Below are positions 9,540 to 21,886 of a stretch of 64,000 bases of DNA, in pieces. The stretch lies in assembly GCA_034509735.1 (NCBI GenBank), contig JACGWO010000013.1, positions 9,940,136 to 10,004,135 of the forward strand, written 5' to 3'. The notes under the pieces are model-generated. The model did not search any database and was not told where the DNA came from. It saw only the letters and a program-made list of their open reading frames with translations. Positions within the stretch are counted from its first letter, which is position 1. Every line of letters starts with the position of its first letter. The DNA is from Sesamum alatum. Its lineage: Eukaryota; Streptophyta; Magnoliopsida; Lamiales; Pedaliaceae. Position numbers and translations under genes: made by a program.

Positions 9540-11122
9540 CCATTGACCTCGAACCTCTTATTGAGATGGTGAGTATGGGCAACTTGCGACATGGTCTTAG
9601 CAAGTGGATCTGCTATGTTTTCTGCGGAGCTGACTCGGTCCAACCGAACGTCAGTCCTGCTATCCATCTCTCTAAGCGGATGGTAGCGTCTAAGAATTTG
9701 CTTGGATCGTGATGAGATCTCGGTTCCTTTGCTAGCGCTATTGCCCCGTTGTTATCATAAAAGATAATTACAGGCTTAGCAATGCTAGGTGCTACATCCA
9801 ACCCTTGGATGTAGCTCATCAACCAAACTACTCCTTAGCAGCTTCCAAAGCCGCTATGTATTCAAAACTCTATGGTGGAGTCCGCCGTGGTAGCCTACTT
9901 GGAACTCTTCCAAGTAACCACGCCACCATTTAGTCTAAATACAAAACCAGACTGAGACTTGGCATCATCGTCATCCGACTGAAAGCTAGCGTCGCTATAG
10001 CCTTCCAGTATCAACTCTCCACCGCCATAGATCAAGAACATGTCCTTAGTCCTTCTCAGGTACATTAGGATAGTCTTGACTGCACTCCAGTGTGCCTCCC
10101 GGCACACGACTGATATCGGCTAGTTACGCTCAAAGCGAAAGCCACATCAGGTCTAGTGCACTGAACAACATACTATATGTTGCCTACGGCTGAAGCATAG
10201 GGGATGTCCAACATCCGTTTAAGCTCCTCATCAGTCTTAGGAGACTGCTTCTTGGATAACTTAATTCCATGCCTCATAGGAAGGAATCCTCGTTTTGAGT
10301 TCTCCATCTTGAATCTCTTCAAGACTTTCTCAATGTACGAGGACTGGGCCATTCCTAACATCCTTTTAGATCTATTCCTGTAGATCTTGATACCAAGGAT
10401 GTAGGATGCCTCGCCCATATCCTTCATGGAGAATTGCGTTTACAACCAAGCTTTAGTGGTACCCAACATCTTAGCGTCATTCCCAATGAGCAAGATGTCA
10501 TCCACGTCAAGCACCAGAAACACAACTGAGCTCCCACTGATCTTCTTGTATACACAAGGATCGGACTCGTTGTTGGTGAAATCATATCCCTGTATGACTT
10601 CATCAAAATGTATGTTCCAGCTTCGGGTTTAACCCGTTTTGGTGGATCTGCTAGGGTCCAAATCTTGTTTGTACCCATCGAGTCCATCTCGGATTTCATG
10701 GCCTCAAGCCACTTGTCCGAATCGATGTCCGACATCGCTTCTCCATACGTCTTTGGATCATTATCCAACTGACCGGTCAGGCCCAGAAATCCATACCTAT
10801 CAGGTGCATGGGATACTCTGGCCGACCTACGGAGGACTAGAACAATATCAGTGGGAACCACTGGCTCAGATGTCACTGCCGCCTCATGGGGTACCTCACT
10901 TGATTCCTCAAGGAGCACCTCATCGCATCGACTATCCGACGGAAAACCTTTTTCCAAGAACACTGCGTTTCGCGAGACAAAAACCTTTTGCTCGGAGGGA
11001 TCATAGAAATAATACCCCGCAGTTTCTTTCGGATAGCCGATAAACCTGCATAAACTAGACCTCGAGTCCAGTTTATCTCCCACTAATCTCTTGACATATG
11101 CGGGGCAATCCCACACTTTCAA
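9540..11122 (-). pseudogene. C1 reverse transcriptase and RNase H remnant
   Basis: The segment starts at the integrase C-terminus (VKRLVGDKLDSRSSL) and a reverse-transcriptase N-terminal stretch (IWTLADPPK). Near 10618-10630 it jumps directly to sequence that relatives have about 340 bp later, so the first catalytic region of the palm (QMDVKTAFLNG in the family) is missing. The YVDD box is DVDD (10497-10508). Connection-domain and RNase H pieces follow in other frames (DASFQSDDDDAKSQSGF near 10000, DNNGAIALAKEPRSHHDPSK near 9750). The deletion is shared with C2, while the YVDD change is not. It is inactive. Confidence 0.85.
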
Positions 11123-11846
11123 GTATTTTTAGAAGGCAGCCATGCCATATCTCATATGGCGTCTGGGATACCTTTTTAGATGGCGCCAAGTTCAATACTT
11201 TGGCCGCCGTCTCAAGAGCATATCCCTAGAAGGAAAGGGGTAGTTCGGTAAAACTCATCATGGATCGGACCATGTCCAACAAGGTCCGATTCCTCCTTTC
11301 AGACACACCATTAAGCTGCGGTGTTCCAGGAAGGGTCCACTGAGAGAGAATCCCATTCTCTTTTAGATAATCAGTAAACTCACCACTCAAATACTCTCGA
11401 CCTCGGTCTGACCGAAGGGCTTTGATCTTTCGACCGGTTTGGTTCTCTACTTCAAGTCTGTATTCCTTAAACCTTCCAAAGGCTTCAGACTTGTACCTCA
11501 TCAGGTAAACATAACCATACCATGAGTGATCATCGGTAAAGGTTATGAAGTACGAGTACCCACCTCTAGCCTGAGTATTTAGCGGACCACAGACATCTGT
11601 ATGGATCAAATCCAACAGACCACTGGCTAGCGTACTTTGTCCAACAAAGGGTTTCTTGATCATCTTTCCCTTTAGGCAGGATTCGCAGGTCGGTAGGTTG
11701 TCCAAATCGTCTATTTCTAGACTCTTTGAGTCCACCAACCTTCTTATCCTATCTTTAGAGATATGACCTAACCTCGCATGCCATATCTGTGCGTTATTAT
11801 GATCATCACGTTTTCGTTTGTGTTCTGCATTCATAATCCAATTAGA
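11123..11846 (-). pseudogene. C1 integrase, broken
   Basis: The HHCC zinc-binding region (HARLGHISKDRIRRL, CESCLKGKM) and the catalytic core (HTDVCGPL, FTDDHSWYGYVYL, GVSERRNRTLLDM) are readable, with D, D and E in place. Integrase in copia elements joins the cDNA to target DNA in the nucleus. Upstream an in-frame TAG at about 11850 (CAA TAG where C2 has CAA CAG) separates it from protease. Downstream a 7-nt deletion near 11138, shared with C2 but absent in C3, shifts the frame before the C-terminal domain. Confidence 0.85.
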
Positions 11847-13097
11847 CTATTGAAGTATGTATAGACCGTTGACCAATGTACCAAGCAGATGAGAAATACC
11901 ATCTTTGATAATGAAAAAACCGTTTTTATTGATGGTAAATTCATATCCCTCCTTATCAAGGACCGGGATGGAAATAATGTTTTTAATCATGCTAGGTACA
12001 TAGAAACAGTCGTTCAGTACAATCCTAACATGACTACTAATGGCTAACTCTAGTGATCCTACGGCCTCCGCAGCAACGGCCTTGCCATCGCCTAGCCTCA
12101 GGATCATCTCATCCTTGGTTAGCCTTCTGCTTCTTTGCAGTGCCTGCAAATCATTGCAGATGTGAGCACCACACCTGGTATCCAATACCCATGAGGCAGA
12201 ATTAGTAATCATATTAACTTCAACCACAAACACACCTGGGTTGGAGAGGAGTTGTGGGCACTCCCTCTTCCAATGCCCTTTCCCTTGGCAATGCATGCAG
12301 ACATCATTTGCCTTGGACCGCTGAGAACCACGGGCCTTCCTTTTCCCTTTGCTCGGTCCAACCGGAGCAACAGGGACCCCCGGAGCGTGAGCAGAGGCCA
12401 CAACCGTCTTCCCTTTGCCCTTCTTCCTCTTCCAGCGTCCGGCCCTCTTGCCATTCGCCTTGGAGGTCGAAGCCTCTCCTATCAATACCGCCGGCGCCGA
12501 CTTGTGGGTCGTTGCCTCCTATTGGACCAGCATGTTGATCAACTCATGAATAGACTTCTCAAGTCCGTTCATGTTGTAGTTTACAACAAACGTGTCATAT
12601 GATGGAGGAAGCGACTGGAGGATCACGTCAATGTACGTGTCATTGTTAAGCCCAGCTTCAAGGTCCTCGAGTTTCTCCATTAGGGAGAGCATCTTGACCC
12701 CATGACTCTGTACAGACGCTCCTTCAGCGAGCTTGGTGCCAAAGAATGCTTTTATGGCGGCATATCTAATATGCCTATCCGGAACTGCATAAACCTCGTT
12801 CATGCGGAGCATTATGGCGGAGACGTTGTCCAGCCTCTCATACTGCTTCTGGATGTCGTTAGACATCGAAGCCAGTATGATACTGCGTACTTTCCGGTTG
12901 TCCTCATGCCATTTCTCGAACGTCAAACGTTCTTCAGGCGTGGACCCCTCCGGTAAGTCGCTCGGTGGCGGCTCGTCCAAGACGTAGCCTTGGTTCTCGA
13001 AACCGAGGACAATCCTCATGTTTCTCAGCCAGTCCGAGTAGTTCGTTCCGTTGAATTTGTTAGTCTCAAGAATCATGGTTAACGGGTTCTTAGACAT
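11847..13097 (-). pseudogene. C1 gag and protease, broken
   Basis: The ATG at 13097 begins MSKNPLTMILETNKFNG. A UBN2-like gag domain follows up to VQ, where TAG at about 12519 replaces the TAC (Tyr) of C2. The frame then continues with a Lys/Arg-rich segment, an intact zinc knuckle CMHCQGKGHWKREC and a protease whose active site reads DTR instead of DTG (near 12180). DTR is shared with C2, and C3 has DTG. The nonsense codon is private to C1, so it arose after the duplication or is an assembly error. Confidence 0.9.
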
Positions 13098-13137
13098 ATC
13101 TACATTAATGAAAATGTAAAGCAGAAATTAGCAGATG

Positions 13138-15119
13138 TGAAAGGAATTGTGGATCGTCCCGGGAAAAGCGCGAATGCGGAAGCGCGGTATAATTAAAAAT
13201 AAATGCGGAATTTAAACATGCTTTAAATTAAAGAACACGTTTCAAAGGGTGTGCCTTTGAAATTCCCGGGTGTTCGGTGTATCTCATGAATAATAAAACA
13301 CAAAAGAATCATGGAGGCCATAGGGTAGAAAATTAAAAGGGACGAAAATCATAAACGAGACCTACCCGTTGTCGTTTTCGTCTTCAACGGCTACACGCGT
13401 TGTTCCCCGTTTTGCACCAAGATCTCGTCTTTGAGACCCTCCAAATCGTGACACACGATCCACCCACGTATCTTGCATGTCGTGCTAGCAACGAACAAGT
13501 TTTATTTTTGGAGTGGATGAATCAATAACACATTATTGATTAATGGTATTGATTCATCAAGTTCTTAATGTTCCAAGAACAAAAAGAACCAAGAAAATAT
13601 TTCTTGGAGAGGGAGAGAGAATCGGACGAGAGAGAGGGAGAGAGAATCCGTGTGTGTGTGTTGTAGTGTGTGTGTTGGAGTTTCATCATCCTTCAACTTG
13701 TAGGATGCTAGGGGTTTATATAGAAGAGGAGTCTAATCCTCTTTAAACTCCTCTTTCAAGAACTCTATTTTGACTAGGATTTTGACCTAGTCAAAGTCCT
13801 AGTCAAAGTAGTGTTTTGACTTAGTCAAAACAATCCTAGCCATCCATCTCTCCCATTGATCTCAACCGTTGATTTAATTTAATTTAATGGAATATTTAAA
13901 ACCTATTTAAATATTTCCAAGAGGCTAAAATAAATATAAATATTATTTAAGCCCATTAAATAAATCCCTTTGATAAATCTAATTTATCAATTTAATTCCT
14001 TATATCTAATAGAAGGAATTATTTCTCCAAGAAAAATAAAGGACCCGATTAAATCCAATTTAATCATTCCTTCACTCCAATATTTAATTCCTAATTAAAT
14101 ATCTAAATGTGTGTGGATAGTGTGTGACTCTTTAGGTTCACCTTTCAGCTAGACTTGGTCGGATTCCTAGAATCCTTCCGTTACCATGGGTGGCCATCTA
14201 GCAACGGTCCATCGCACTAGAGACTAGGTGAAATATTCAGGGATGAACATTTAGGCTCTAACAGTACACTTGTCCTTCTGTCTTCGGTCTCATCACTTAG
14301 AGTCTATGGCACGGAAAATGCAGGTACCCATTTTGGACCTAAGTGTCGGTCTGTCCTCACTAAACGCCGCAAGGGAATCCTTCCCTTCTGTTCAGTCACT
14401 GTGGCCACAGTTTTAGGGACAAGACCTAGAGTATACATGAGACTCAACTGCCAAAAACCTATTGACAGGAGACAGATCCTTTCTTGGAAACTACTGTCAC
14501 TTTGCACACCAGAACTGCACTAGACATGGCTTATGACTACCAAAGAGAATTCTGGCAATCTCTCACCATATCTAAGATACAGCCCTGATGTACAGGTAAA
14601 CTCAGCAATTCCTCAAGTCAAAGGACTTGACCTGTACCGTTGGAACCGGGAATACACGTCATACCTTGCTAACCATACTCAAGGTCCTCCGTAAGACGGT
14701 TCCCGCGAGTCACCTCAGTCAGCTGCGTCCTAGCATGCTGACCCACTAACACTGCTTAGACGACCCTCGTCACCCGTCGATGAAACACGACAGCAGGTGC
14801 TTAGTGCAAGTCTCAAATGGAATCCCGGTACCCATTTTCGGGATTCCTTGACTTGGAGATTTCCGGACTGATTCGGGAAGACTGATTCCATGGACTTACC
14901 TCCAAGCGTAGTCCCAGTCCCCGAAATTGATTCTCAGTCCGTGGGCTTTGTTTGCGTAGTGAACATATATGGAAAACAAATATAAGTGAACACAAACAAA
15001 GTGATGCCAAATGAAATTCACTTCTTTATTCATTAATGATTTATCAAACACCTGAAATTGTCTAGACATAGGTTACATATTCCTGCCAAAATTGGCTTAC
15101 ATGGTCACCTATTCTAACA
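13138..15119 (-). mobile_element. Solo LTR of family B inside C1
   Basis: 1982-bp antisense LTR, TGAAAGGAATTGTGGATCG to GGTCACCTATTCTAACA, with TSD AGATG (13133-13137 and 15120-15124). The empty site in C2 reads TTAGCAGATGATGGTAAT (45343-45360), which is this locus minus the LTR and one TSD. No PBS, leader or PPT adjoins it, so it is the product of LTR-LTR recombination. The W-box cluster (13768-13830) and TATATA (about 13716) are retained. A CT/GA-rich microsatellite-like stretch lies at 13600-13680. Confidence 0.93.
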
Positions 15120-15929
15120 AGATGATGGTAATATTATTGTTCAAGTTGAAGACTTGGTCTTTTAGTCTTTAACCCTCCCCACTATTTATACGAAAGTCCG
15201 CCACTCTCAAGCGGAGTTTCGGAAAACCATTTCCTAGTGGGCTTGGGATCCACAAGCGTAATCTCCATGCCCCGCTTTTACGATTCACATGAAGAAGACC
15301 TCGTGGGAGATATTCAATATCATTCTCATCCAATGAGATTCCCAAGATTTTGCCTCACCTATTCACATGGTCCCGAGGAATCCAAGCGAACCATGTTACT
15401 CAGTGTTGGGCCCGACCCATCAACCAAATCATGCCTCAAACTGTCGCCCCCACGACTCGTGAGACAGGGAAACAGCGAGCGCAGTCTTTTTGTTCACAAC
15501 AATAGTGCAGCTTTCCCCTAGTCCAAGTGTGCCACGACTCGTGAGACCACACTTGGGTAGTGGTAGCTTCCTCACCACATTGCTGTGGATGGAAGGCTCG
15601 GACAGACCAAAATACCATTTTGATCCAAGTCCGTTCTGGGCCTAATATTTAATTTGGTCCAACCAAATGAGAGTTTGTGTGTGAGCGAGACCTCATCACA
15701 TTATTGTGTTTTAGCATGCATAAATATCCAATAATTAAAGCGATAAATAAATACGCCGCATGCAGAAAACATAGCATACCCCTGTTAGGATGATCACAAG
15801 CCCAACCTATGCGACCGACTGAGCCCGCAGTGAGTCTATGGTCTGTCTAGGGTGGTCCTAAATTATTACAATAATAATAAACCCATTGTCATTCCAATGG
15901 GCCTTGAAGTGCTTCTTGTTTCACGCCTT
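15120..15929 (-). other. C1 leader, gag-proximal part
   Basis: Noncoding, and colinear with 45353-46157 of C2. It contains the paired CACGACTCGTG palindromes (15451-15461 and 15533-15543) and the block shared with the A and B leaders (CCCCTGTTAGGATGATCACA near 15779). It is interrupted at 15929 by the solo C LTR; GCCTT at 15925-15929 is the TSD. Confidence 0.8.
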
Positions 15930-18156
15930 TGTTGGAATAGGTGACCAGAAAGCCAATAGGTTTGGCAATTTGTAACCTATCCGACAACTTGATGTGAATG
16001 TAATATTATTATGTGATGAATAAGATGAGTGTTCGTCACCAATGGTACCTTCTTTGTTGCGCTCATCTTACATTTGTTAAACCGGTGTTTAACTTATATC
16101 GCAACAAAGCCCACAGACCATGGATAACAACTCGTGCAGTTGGGCCACGCATTGGATGGTGTCATGAAAACCAACTGATTAAGAGTTGGGTTTGAAACGT
16201 TCCAAGTCGAGGACCTCGAGACAGGGCATCGAGAGTCCTATTGAGACTTGCATCAAGAGTCGTGTTCATTGGATGAGTGCCGTGTTTCATCGGCGACAGG
16301 CGTGGGACGCCTACACGGTCTTGATGGGTTGGTCGACTGGGGTCGAGCCGACTGGACTGACTCGCGGGGATCATCATATGGAAGCCTTGGAGGCTTGGTC
16401 GGTATGATTGGATTCCCCGGTTCCGATAGTACGGGAGTAATCCTCAGACTTGAGGAATCATGGCAGTCACGTGCACAGGACGGCTGTATCTTGGATCTGG
16501 CGAGAGGTGATCATTCTGTAAGATGATCATTATAAGCCTTGTCCAGTGCAGTCGGAATGTGTAGCGAGGACGGTGGATTCCAAGAAGAGGATCCGTCCCC
16601 TGTCAGTATGTGACAGAGGTATCTCCTATGCACTCGGAGACACGTTCATGCTGTTTGAAGCTGTGGCCACAGTGGTTGGTCGAACAGGGAATGGTTTCCT
16701 GTGTCGACGCAATGAAGCATACGTGGTCTCGAGTATTAAGCATAGATGCCTAGTCAAGGATGGGAACCGACGCCCAATTCCATACCCTAGACTAAGGCCG
16801 GGAGACGGTAGACGGAAGGATCGTACCCGTACGGAATCGGCGCCTAAATGTTCACGCCAATTCACCTAGTCTCTAGTGCCATGGACCGTTGCTAGACGGC
16901 CACCCATGGTAACGGGCCCTTGTGGGACACGGGCCCAAGTCTAGCTGAGGGTGAACCTAAAGGGTCACACACAAATCACCGAGGAGGTTGAGAGATCGAC
17001 TTGGAGTCAATCTCGAAGGATAAAATAAGTAATTGGATTACTTAAGGGAAAGTCCATTGGATGGACGGGCCGATATTGTATCGGGCTTTCATTTAATCGG
17101 TAAATTGGATTTTCGATTAAATATGAAAAGTTGAGATGTTGAGACGTTGGATCTTTTAATTGGATTAAAAGATCAACGGGAATAATTTAAGTGGACATTA
17201 AATTGGATTTAATATTGGGTTCGTCGTAATTGGATTACGATAAAACCCGGTCCGTTAAATTATACCCGAGAGGAGAAATAATTCCTAATTTGGAATAGGA
17301 AGAAGTTGGACTTCTTCCCTTAATTAAACATAGCCGACATGCTCCCTTGGAGGAAGCAAAATCAGCCATGTTTCATGCTAGGTGGTATGTTGACTTGTCT
17401 CTTTTGGAAAGAGACAAATCAACTCCAATCAAGCTCTTCCCTTTTGGTATGATTTGATCATACCATAAATTTTGGTAGGCTTGATTGAAGAATTGATGGT
17501 GATTGATTGGAATGAATCTAGACATCCTTGGATGAACCTAGACACATTCCAATAATCACATTAATTATGTATATATATTAGAATATACAACACCTAGCAT
17601 AAGTGATTCATTATTCATCTTTTTCTAAGAAAAAGAGAAGACAAAAATCCTCTCCTCTCTCTCAATTTTCGTGCTCCCTCCCTCTCTTACACTTGTGTTC
17701 TTCACTTGATTTTGAATCAAGAAGAAGAACAAAGTAAGTTTAAGAGAACACTAATTCATAGTGTTCTTCTCTTAAATCGATTCCTTCCTAAACCCGTTCT
17801 TTTCTAGCAAGAAGAACGTGTGTTTCTTCCGGTGTGGTGTGGATCACCTTTGGAGAATCCATACGTTTGGATTTCGTGAGCATTCCGGAGAAGGAACAAC
17901 GCTAGTAGCCGGGAGCATACGCTAAACAATCAAAGGTAACGGTTTATTACGCTTTGATTGATTCCATTTATATATCTATGCCCTATGTGTTTAAATATAT
18001 GTTTTAATATTTACACATCCTACATCGAACGCCCGGTTGAGCACCCAAGGGTACACCCCTTGGGATTCGCGTATTTTGAATTTTATTTAAATTTACGCAC
18101 TTTTCTCGCATTCCTCGCTTCCGCTCGCGCTCCCGGGCGGATCCGCTTGTCCTTCA
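15930..18156 (+). mobile_element. Solo LTR of family C inside C1
   Basis: 2227-bp LTR in plus orientation, TGTTGGAATAGGTGACCAG to CGCTTGTCCTTCA, flanked by GCCTT (15925-15929 and 18157-18161). The empty site in C2 reads TTCACGCCTTGATGCTCC (near 46151-46168). There is no internal sequence, so this is a solo LTR. A family C element therefore inserted into another member of its own family, in opposite orientation, after the tandem duplication. Confidence 0.93.
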
Positions 18157-18738
18157 GCCTTGATGCTCCTCCTTGGGGTCTCCGACTCCAATTGCTTGTT
18201 AAAATTGAAACCTCACCAATCCTATCTACTCTCATTACAACTGAAAGTAATACATCGGTAATAAAGAAAACAAGCCTTAACATCATGAGGCTGAAAATAC
18301 GGGAGATGATAGTCCCAAAAACAAGAGGCACGCAGGCCCCACCCAACAGAAAATAAATAAACATTCATTCATCCATACATAAGGTCTAGGGCTTTGTGAT
18401 CATCCCATGTTGATTCCATCAACTCACATATAACATAATTATTCCAAATAATCATGCATAAATAACCAATGGATATTCCAAATACCCAAGTGATTTCCAA
18501 CATTACAAAAAGCATAAATATACAAATAATATGCAAAATTCAAATTTTAAATTTAATGGACATTTTAAACAATGCATCCAATGCATGTATTAATCCCAAA
18601 TTAATTAAGCAAATTTAATTCAAGGAATAATCCAATTATCCCAAAATCAAAAAATGCAAAATTAACATATTTTCAGAATATCGTGCCGAAAATACAGAAA
18701 ATCGAACTTTCCGGAAAAAGTCGAAAAACGGCACAAAA

Positions 18739-18923
18739 CGGCCCAGCCGTTGTGCTGGCCGGCCGCCCGCGCGCACAGGGCAGGGCGCGCTATGCCGCGC
18801 GCTGGCCCTCGGCCAGCAGCGGCCGGCTGCGCACAGCGCGCGCGCCCCGAAGCCCAGCGCGCGCAGGCGCCCGCCTGCGCACGGCCACTGCCGGCCCGAC
18901 CAAATTTTTTTTTTTTTTTTTTT
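18739..18923 (-). repeat. GC tract plus A19 homopolymer, C1 leader
   Basis: 18739-18900 is GC-rich and CpG-rich. It includes GCGCAGGC-GCCC-GCCTGCGC (18861-18880), an 8-bp perfect stem, and CTGGCC-CTC-GGCCAG. A T19 run at 18905-18923 is an A-run on the element strand. C2 lacks about 49 bp of the tract, lying between two GCGCAC repeats, including the CAGGC hairpin. Confidence 0.7.
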
Positions 18924-19152
18924 GTGTTTTTCAAAACTGTTTCAGCACAATAACATTAAATATTATTCTGAAAATAAGCATGCAATTTTAGATCCAATCT
19001 AACAAAATTAAGCATGCCAAAAGTCCTTTAAATCCAAACAATTGAATCATCATATTATTCATATATTTATGTAATCTAACATGCCAATAAAGCCATTTAA
19101 AAGCAAGTAGATCATGCCAAACACATAGATCTATGCCCCTTACATCGAACCG

Positions 19153-19165
19153 GGCTCTGATACCA
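19153..19165 (-). other. Primer-binding site, C1
   Basis: GGCTCTGATACCA is the complement of TGGTATCAGAGCC, two bases from the LTR end at 19168. It orients C1 on the minus strand. Confidence 0.9.
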
Positions 19166-19167
19166 CT

Positions 19168-20480
19168 TGAAGGACAAGCGGATCCGCCCGGAAGCGCGAG
19201 CGGAAGCGAGAAAAGCGAGGCTTTGCGTAAATTTAAATCAAATTCAAAATACGCGAATCCCAAGGGGTGTACCCTTGGGTGCTCAACCGGGCGTTCGATG
19301 TAGGATGTGTAAATATTAAAACATATATTTAAACGCATAGGGCATAGATATATAAATCAAATCAATCAAAGCGTAATAAACCGTTACCTTTGATTGTTTA
19401 GCGTATGCTCCCGGCTACTAGCGTTGTTCCTTCTCCAGAATGCTCATGAAATCCAAACGTATGGATTTCTCCAAAGGTGATCCACACCATACTGGAAGAA
19501 ACACACGTTCTTCTTGCTAGAAAAGAACGGGTTTAGGAAAGAATAGGTTTAAGAGAAGAACACTATGAATTAGTGTTCTCTTAAACTTACTTTGTTCTTC
19601 TTCTTGATTCAAAATTAAGTGAAGAACACAAGTGTAAGAGAGGGAGGGAGCACGAAATTTTGAGAGAGAGGAGAGGATTTTTGTCTTCTCTTTTTTCTAG
19701 AAAAAGATGAATAATGAATCACTTATGCTTGGTGTTGTATATTCTAATATATATACATAATTAATATGATTATTGGAATGTGTCTAGGTTTATCCAAGGA
19801 TGTCTAGATTCATTCCAATCAATCACCATCAATTCTTCAATCAAGCCTACCAAAATTTATGGTATGATCAAATCATACCAAAAGGGAAGAGCTTTATTGG
19901 AGTTGATTTGTCTCTTTCCAAAAGAGATAAGTCAACATACCACCTAGCATGAAACATGGCTGATTTTGCTTCCTCCAAGGGAGCATGTCGGCCATGTTTG
20001 ATTAAGGAAAGAAGTCCAACTTCTTCCCATTCCAAATTAGCAATTATTTCTCCTCTCCGGTATAATTTAACGGACCGGGTTTTATCGTAATCCAATTACG
20101 ACGAACCCAATATTAAATTCAATTTAATGTCCACTTAAATTATTCCCGTTGATCTTTCAATCCAATTAAAAGATCCAACGTCTCAACGTCTCAACTTTCC
20201 ATATTTAATCGAAAATCTAATTTACCGATTAAATGAAAGCCCGATACAATATCGGCCCGTCCATCCAATGGACTTTCCCTACAAGTAATCCAATTACTTA
20301 TTTTATCCTTCGAGATTGACTCCAAGTCAATCTCTCAACCTCCTCGGTGATTTGTGTGTGACCCTTTAGGTTCACCCTCAACTAGACTTGGGCCGTGTTC
20401 CACACAGGGCCCGTTACCATGGGTGGCCATCTAGCAACGGTCCATGGCACTAGAGACTAGGTGAATTGGCGTGAACATTT
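19168..20480 (-). mobile_element. C1 5' LTR, first segment on plus strand
   Basis: Starts TGAAGGACAAGCGGATCCGC and continues to the B1 insertion. CATTT (20476-20480) is the B1 target duplication. Diagnostic bases (GGATCCGCCC, GAGGCTTTGCG) match the C2 5' LTR and not the C1 3' LTR. Confidence 0.9.
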
Positions 20481-21370
20481 TGTTAGAATAGGTGACCATG
20501 TAAGCCAATTTTGGCAGGAATATGTAACCTATGTCTAGACAATTTCAGGTGTTTGATAAATCATTAATGAATAAAGAAGTGAATTTCATTTGGCATCACT
20601 TTGTTTGTGTTCACTTATATTTGTTTTCCATATCTGTTCACTACGCAAACAAAGCCCACGGACTGAGAATCAATTTCGGGGACTGGGACTACGCTTGGAG
20701 GTAGGTCCATGGAATCAGTCTTCCCGAATCAGTCCGGAAATCTCCAAGTCAAGGAATCCCAAAAATGGGTACCGGGATTCCATTTGAGACTTGCACTAAG
20801 CACCTGCTGTCGTGTTTCATCGACGTCTGACGAGGGTCGTCTAAGCAGTGTTAGTGGTCAGCATGCTAGGACGCAGCTGACTGAGGTGACTCGCGGGAAC
20901 CGTCTTACGGAGGACCTTGAGTATGGTCAGCAAGGTATGACGTGTATTCCCGGTTCCAACGGTACAGGTCAAGTCCTTTGACTTGAGGAATTGCTGAGTT
21001 TACCTGTACATCAGGGCTGTATCTTTAGATATGGTGAGAGATTGCCAGAATTCTCTTTGGTAGTCATAAGCCATGTCTAGTGCAGTTCTGGTGTGCAAAG
21101 TGACAGTAGTTTCCAAGAAAGGATCTGTCTTCCTGTGAATAGGTTTTGGCAGTTGAGTCTCATGTATACTCTAGGTCTTGTCCCTAAAACTGTGGCCACA
21201 GTGACTGAACAGAAGGGAAGGATTCCCTTGCGGCGTTTAGTGAGGACAGACCGACACTTAGGTCCAAAATGGGTACCTGCATTTTCCGTGTCCTAGACTC
21301 TAAGTGATGAGACCGAAGACATAAGGACAAGTGTACTGTTAGAGCCTAAATGTTCATCCCTGAATATTTC

Positions 21371-21421
21371 ACCTAGTCTCTAGTGCCATGGACCGTTGCT
21401 AGATGGCCACCCATGGTAACG
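21371..21421 (+). promoter_or_regulatory. Conserved ~50-bp LTR block (B copy)
   Basis: Same block as at 6901-6950 (A) and 8531-8580 (C), again followed after a variable spacer by TCTAGCTGAAAGGTGAACC. It is far better conserved between families than the rest of the LTR. Confidence 0.5.
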
Positions 21422-21770
21422 GAAGGATTCTAGGAATCCGACCAAGTCTAGCTGAAAGGTGAACCTAAAGAGTCACACACTATCCACACACATTTAGATA
21501 TTTAATTAGGAATTAAATATTGGAGTGAAGGAATGATTAAATTGGATTTAATCGGGTCCTTTATTTTTCTTGGAGAAATAATTCCTTCTATCAGATATAA
21601 GGAATTAAATTGATAAATTAGATTTATCAAAGGGATTTATTTAATGGGCTTAAATAATATTTATATTTATTTTTAGCCTCTTTGAAAATATTTAAATAGG
21701 TTTTAAATATTCCATTAAATTAAATTAAATCAACGGTGAGATGAATGGGAGAGATGGATGGCTAGGATTG

Positions 21771-21886
21771 TTTTGACTAGGTCAAAACACTACTTTGACT
21801 AGGACTTTGACTAGGTCAAAATCCTAGTCAAAATAGAGTTCTTGAAAGAGGAGTTTAAAGAGGATTAGACTCCTCTTCTATATAAA
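21771..21886 (+). promoter_or_regulatory. B1 5' LTR promoter: W-box cluster and TATA
   Basis: Six W-box cores (TTGACT/TTGACC, three per strand) lie within 64 bp (21771-21834), partly as the inverted pair TTGAC-TAG-GTCAA. They are about 45 bp upstream of TATATAAA (21879-21886). W-boxes bind WRKY factors, and plant copia LTRs are often stress-induced; induction here is inferred, not shown. Confidence 0.6.

Larger units (their letters stand above)
18157..19167 (-). other. C1 leader, PBS-proximal part
   Basis: Noncoding, and colinear with 46158-47117 of C2. In transcription order it runs PBS, AT-rich sequence, an A19 run, a GC-rich tract and AT-rich sequence. A short open frame here (18083-18364) crosses the solo-LTR boundary and is not a gene. 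Confidence 0.8.

Noticed and set aside
13600..13680. GA/GT-rich stretch in the solo B LTR as an independent microsatellite locus
   Set aside because: It is part of the B LTR and also present, on the opposite strand, in both B1 LTRs (near 21925-22000 and 30310-30380).
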